This document shows, one piece after another, positions 4,801 through 5,985 of a stretch of 5,985 bases of DNA. Position numbers and translations under genes: made by a program. Under the pieces are notes generated by a model that saw only the letters and a list, made by a program, of their open reading frames with translations, searched no databases and was not told where the DNA came from. This stretch comes from Kiritimatiellia bacterium (GTDB lineage: Bacteria; Verrucomicrobiota; Kiritimatiellia; RFP12; UBA1067): assembly GCA_017508315.1 (NCBI GenBank), contig JAFVZE010000263.1:1-5985 (forward strand). The letters run 5' to 3'. Numbering within the stretch: position 1 is the stretch's first letter; each line of letters begins with the position of its first letter.

Positions 4801-5985
4801 TCGACGCCGATATCGCGCGGAACGAAAAGCTCGTGATGAAGGACGGCGTGAACTGGGTCGTGCGCGGACCGTGCGGCGCGGTACGTCTGCGCGGCAGGTG
4901 TGCGGACGCTTTGCCGGCGTTCCGCGGCGTGAACCAGCTTTCGATGTCGTCGTCCGATCCCGGCGGAGCCTCGGCGCAGCTGCGGATAATCAAGCGGATG
5001 GACGGTCGCGGCGCCATGCGCACCGTGCCCGTCGTCACGCTGACGTTTGATGACAATCCGAAGGGGCACTATACCATCGCCGCGCCGGTTCTCGAGCGCT
5101 ATGGATTCCGCGGGACATTCAACATCGTCATCGACCGGGTCGGCGGAGACGGGCGCAAGATGAACTGGGACGAAATTCGGGACCTGCGGAGGCGGGGCCA
5201 TGAAATAGCGTCGCATACGGCATCTCACAAAAACCTTCCCGCGCTCTACGCTGAAAAAGGCGAATCGCCGGTGATGCGCGAGTTGGCGGTTTCCCGCGAT
5301 GTCATCCGCAGAGAGACGGGATCGGCGCCGCGTTTTCTCTGCCATCCCTTCGTGCAGTCCTCGTCTGAGGTGGATTCGGCGGTGCGCTCCGCCGGGATGA
5401 CCCCGATGCTCCTGTGCCGTCATAACTTCGGGACCGGGACCACGCCTGAGACGTTTGCGGGATTTCTCGACGGGCTCATTGCCGGGAAAACGGAAAAGGC
5501 CGATATTCTCTTCCACGGCATAACCAAAGAGACCGGAGGCTGGAGACCGCTCGCCTCCGCCGCCGATTTTGAAGGCTGCATCGCCGTACTTGCGGAATAT
5601 GCGCGCAAAGGGCGCATCCGCGTCGTCGATTATGCGACTTTCAGCGGGCGTGGCCGCGGCACGCTGTGCCTTACGTTCGACGACCGCAGTTTTGACAATT
5701 GGGTCGCGGCGATACCTGTTTTCAGAGAGTACGGCGCCCGAGCGAGTTTCTTCGCCAGCGGGGAGCTCGACGGCCGGGCGCTTGCCGCGCTCAAACGCCT
5801 TCATGAAGCCGGACACACCGTAGGACCTCATACGGTGAATCATCTGAGCGCTCCTGATACGGTCAAGCGTGACGGTTTTGATGCATATTGGGAAAAAGAG
5901 ATCGCGCCGCAGATGCAGGCGTTCGCCTCGGTCGGGATTTTTCCGCGGGCCATGGCCTATCCGAACAACAGTCGGGACGCGGCTA
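1719..5985 (+). CDS. Large exported multidomain protein: glycosidase-like barrel + carbohydrate-binding-like domain + two NodB polysaccharide deacetylase domains (3' end outside window)
   Basis: One reading frame runs from the ATG at 1719 to the last base without a stop (1422 residues visible), so stop and full length are unknown. Order of parts: signal peptide (about 1-32); beta-rich domain (about 37-235); glycosidase-like (beta/alpha)-barrel region (about 236-700); jelly-roll-like domain (about 706-868); beta-rich region with an Ala/Pro linker (about 870-1100); NodB deacetylase 1 (about 1104-1312); NodB deacetylase 2 (from about 1316, cut off). The deacetylase domains carry TFDD and HTxxH, the metal-binding signatures of carbohydrate esterase family 4 and its relatives, which remove N- or O-acetyl groups from polysaccharides. 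The barrel has Asp/Glu/Trp-rich strand-end motifs typical of glycosidases, but I cannot assign a GH family. It follows the propeller gene by 28 bases with a strong ribosome binding site, so the two are probably expressed together. Deacetylase calls are confident; hydrolase activity of the barrel is inference. A multidomain binding protein with an inactive barrel is the main alternative. Confidence 0.85.
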   Translation, partial: MKSAVFAFSHMVAASALFFALACPFQSSARCADANGAAVVGCGDAKLVFNALGEIASLEDLSTGRELLRKALPMFTVGLEDGRTAVPSSRRIVSEGRFEYHFPGGVGKIVLECRPFFGGWTFEIVSADLSATARDVSFGQVSPRCVKYAGTLVNGLSDDDDGVVLRAYGWRPRMVLAGETLKISSPAAELPGIRFGLVGGARKDMPRRLRAMTYEAGLAHSLTGGGWSLGSERNRSSYYMLSRPTEATADDWIDAAVRCGSTTLHFDWWWLPHKAEGHYPVRTDLFPRALAGLRDTCFKAQAAGLYTDMHTLSGCIGFEDSWVTPHASSNLMWKYRYTLDRPLGEEDDVVYVREKPGEEHDFEVLYSSNGNVLRIGTELMQYKGLSRTKPYRFTGVSRGAFGTEKKSHADGAIADYVYQHYLSFFAEPESPLADELAGRLADVYHACGFDQVYLDGAEGVGFDSKAKIDLLLRKLFKAFAAKGRAPLWEDSRWTTHAWWFHSRIGSWDYPHFGFRRFVDRHLKFLLPQSRMANYLEPSLGWWSLRSGKKWLDDYVRGPYLDEHEYFIGKTAAADSAVSLRHGSTDISKNPFPLGEMRSMTVIGWYERFRLARAFTAEALRRLAVPGDDYRLRQNEIGEWTLTPLKFHEHRISGPDLARWNITSEEERPASLRVAALYGIEPYDSKAAVPAISAADVPAMKTTAALGMKFDCRASDGEKGRSILLTAENTGAPERGSWASAALEFDYPYTSRVFTGCNAFGFWVKGDASGAVLNVQLCRPRPDGGGINEHIVKLDFSGWRYVAFTLTREADVDKSCVFDWPYMTTPQSYQLFERGFAKPERIGRLALWLNGVPRGGRAEVEVGEVRALPIRPLRFEKTAVVLNGVRHELPFPLEGGEYAELSDGYWTRYSMSAEMLERRAAAAPAPRVAAGGNAVRFEGRTEEGTPPRAEVTVITAGRPFPATVGNLREDQEKLLSYEAHMPEKWAPAAGFDRLSPLKVKPGKEARLEIEIVGPVARPALTIGNVKRVFDADIARNEKLVMKDGVNWVVRGPCGAVRLRGRCADALPAFRGVNQLSMSSSDPGGASAQLRIIKRMDGRGAMRTVPVVTLTFDDNPKGHYTIAAPVLERYGFRGTFNIVIDRVGGDGRKMNWDEIRDLRRRGHEIASHTASHKNLPALYAEKGESPVMRELAVSRDVIRRETGSAPRFLCHPFVQSSSEVDSAVRSAGMTPMLLCRHNFGTGTTPETFAGFLDGLIAGKTEKADILFHGITKETGGWRPLASAADFEGCIAVLAEYARKGRIRVVDYATFSGRGRGTLCLTFDDRSFDNWVAAIPVFREYGARASFFASGELDGRALAALKRLHEAGHTVGPHTVNHLSAPDTVKRDGFDAYWEKEIAPQMQAFASVGIFPRAMAYPNNSRDAA
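1827..2423 (+). other. N-terminal beta-rich domain of the large protein
   Basis: Residues about 37-235. The opening, LVFNALGEIASLEDLSTGREL, has the pattern of beta-sandwich domains that precede catalytic barrels in several large glycosidase families (strand, turn with 'G-x-I-x-S-L', then 'D-x-x-T-G-R-E'). The rest alternates short hydrophobic strands with no recognisable catalytic motif. Likely structural or substrate-positioning. Boundaries are approximate. Confidence 0.5.
2424..3818 (+). other. Glycosidase-like (beta/alpha)-barrel region
   Basis: Residues about 236-700. Seen: LHFDWWWLP (Asp267), YTDMHTLSGCI (Asp308, His310), VYLDGAEG (Asp455, Glu458), LWEDSRWTTHAWWFHSRIGSWDYPH (Glu489, Asp490, Asp508), NYLEPSLGWW (Glu536) and YLDEHEYF (Glu562, Glu564). 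Short hydrophobic strands ending in acidic and aromatic residues, spread over a few hundred residues, are what a TIM-barrel glycosidase shows; the VYLDG motif sits where a nucleophile or acid would be expected. An inserted segment (about 340-412) interrupts the barrel. Family not identified; nucleophile and acid are not proven. Confidence 0.55.
2832..2954 (+). other. Inserted beta segment with T-G-x-x-R-G-x-x-G-T motif
   Basis: Residues about 372-412, between the YTDMH and VYLDG barrel motifs. It reads IGTELMQYKG, then FTGVSRGAFGT, then SHADGA. This pattern (GxE-[hydrophobic]-x-Y, TG-V-x-RG-x-x-GT, H-x-x-GA) looks like a compact beta-hairpin module. I recognise the same pattern from phage tail/baseplate proteins and from uncharacterised glycosidase-like proteins. 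Function unknown; possibly glycan contact. Confidence 0.45.
3834..4322 (+). other. Carbohydrate-binding-module-like beta-sandwich domain
   Basis: Residues about 706-868. Features of a jelly-roll binding domain: FGFWVKGDASGAVLNVQL, LDFSGWRYVAFTL and, near the end, IGRLALWLNGVPRGGRAEVEVGEV. The 'G-F-W-V-K-G-D-x-S-G', 'D-F-x-G-W-R' and 'l-x-v-G-E-V' pattern is typical of CBM-like domains attached to glycosidases. Binding is inferred from the pattern; the ligand is unknown. Confidence 0.6.
4326..5018 (+). other. Beta-rich region of unknown function with Ala/Pro linker
   Basis: Residues about 870-1100. It begins with strand-rich sequence (VVLNGVRHELPFPLEGGEYAELSDGYW), passes through an Ala/Pro-rich linker (RRAAAAPAPRVAAGG, about 917-931), then another beta-rich part ending in LPAFRGVNQLSMSSSDPGG, a 'G-x-N-x-[hydrophobic]-x-[hydrophobic]' ending seen in accessory domains of large exported carbohydrate proteins. 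No catalytic motif recognised. It may be two small accessory domains that space the barrel from the deacetylases. Confidence 0.4.
5028..5654 (+). other. NodB-homology polysaccharide deacetylase domain 1
   Basis: Residues about 1104-1312. Motif 1 is VVTLTFDD (Asp1111 likely catalytic base, Asp1112 metal ligand), motif 2 is HTASH (His1166 and His1170, metal ligands), and LFHGI (His1266) takes the place of the late catalytic-histidine motif. Motif 3 is altered: the usual R-x-P-Y/G region reads RFLCHPF. About 200 residues is normal for the domain, so it is complete. Expected reaction is metal-dependent removal of acetyl groups from a glycan; the substrate is not readable. Confidence 0.85.
5664..5985 (+). 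other. NodB-homology polysaccharide deacetylase domain 2 (truncated by window end)
   Basis: Residues about 1316-1422 and beyond. It starts almost directly after domain 1. Motif 1 is LCLTFDD (Asp1321, Asp1322), motif 2 is HTVNH (His1371, His1375), and a motif 3 candidate is MAYPNN (Tyr1414). The late histidine motif would lie beyond the window. Sequence around the motifs differs clearly from domain 1, so this is an old or independent duplication, not a recent tandem copy. Confidence 0.82.

Noticed and set aside
3477..5843. A 788-codon open frame on the - strand
   Set aside because: It lies wholly inside the + strand multidomain gene, which has recognisable signal, binding and deacetylase motifs. 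The antisense product is Arg/His/Gly-rich with no domain pattern. Long antisense frames are expected opposite GC-rich genes.

Overview
The window holds three genes, all on the + strand and closely spaced (37 and 28 bases apart). It suggests a GC-rich, Gram-negative-type bacterium that exports many carbohydrate-active proteins. The style of the two carbohydrate genes (a Tat-exported five-bladed propeller protein, then a very large glycosidase-like/deacetylase multidomain protein) recalls the Lentisphaerota/Kiritimatiellota/Planctomycetota group. That placement is pattern recognition, not proof.

Layout. Bases 1-654 are the 3' end of a pyruvate, phosphate dikinase gene (ppdK), with the C-terminal PEP/pyruvate-binding domain and its catalytic residues intact. 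Bases 692-1690 encode a complete 332-residue protein with a twin-arginine signal and possible lipobox, followed by a five-bladed beta-propeller of the GH43/GH32/GH117 type. Bases 1719-5985 are one uninterrupted reading frame that leaves the window without a stop (1422 residues visible). In order it carries a Sec-type signal peptide, a beta-rich N-terminal domain, a glycosidase-like (beta/alpha)-barrel region, a carbohydrate-binding-like beta-sandwich, a further beta-rich region, and two consecutive NodB-type polysaccharide deacetylase domains, the second cut by the window edge.

How they may work together. ppdK is central metabolism (PEP/pyruvate interconversion) and probably only a neighbour. 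The other two genes look like a small exported glycan-processing pair: a surface-anchored propeller protein and a large exported enzyme that may combine a glycosidase-like barrel with removal of acetyl groups from the same glycan. The substrate cannot be read from the sequence. No RNA genes, CRISPR arrays, mobile elements, long repeats or convincing terminators were seen. The long antisense reading frames, including one of 788 codons, are judged to be shadows of the + strand genes.
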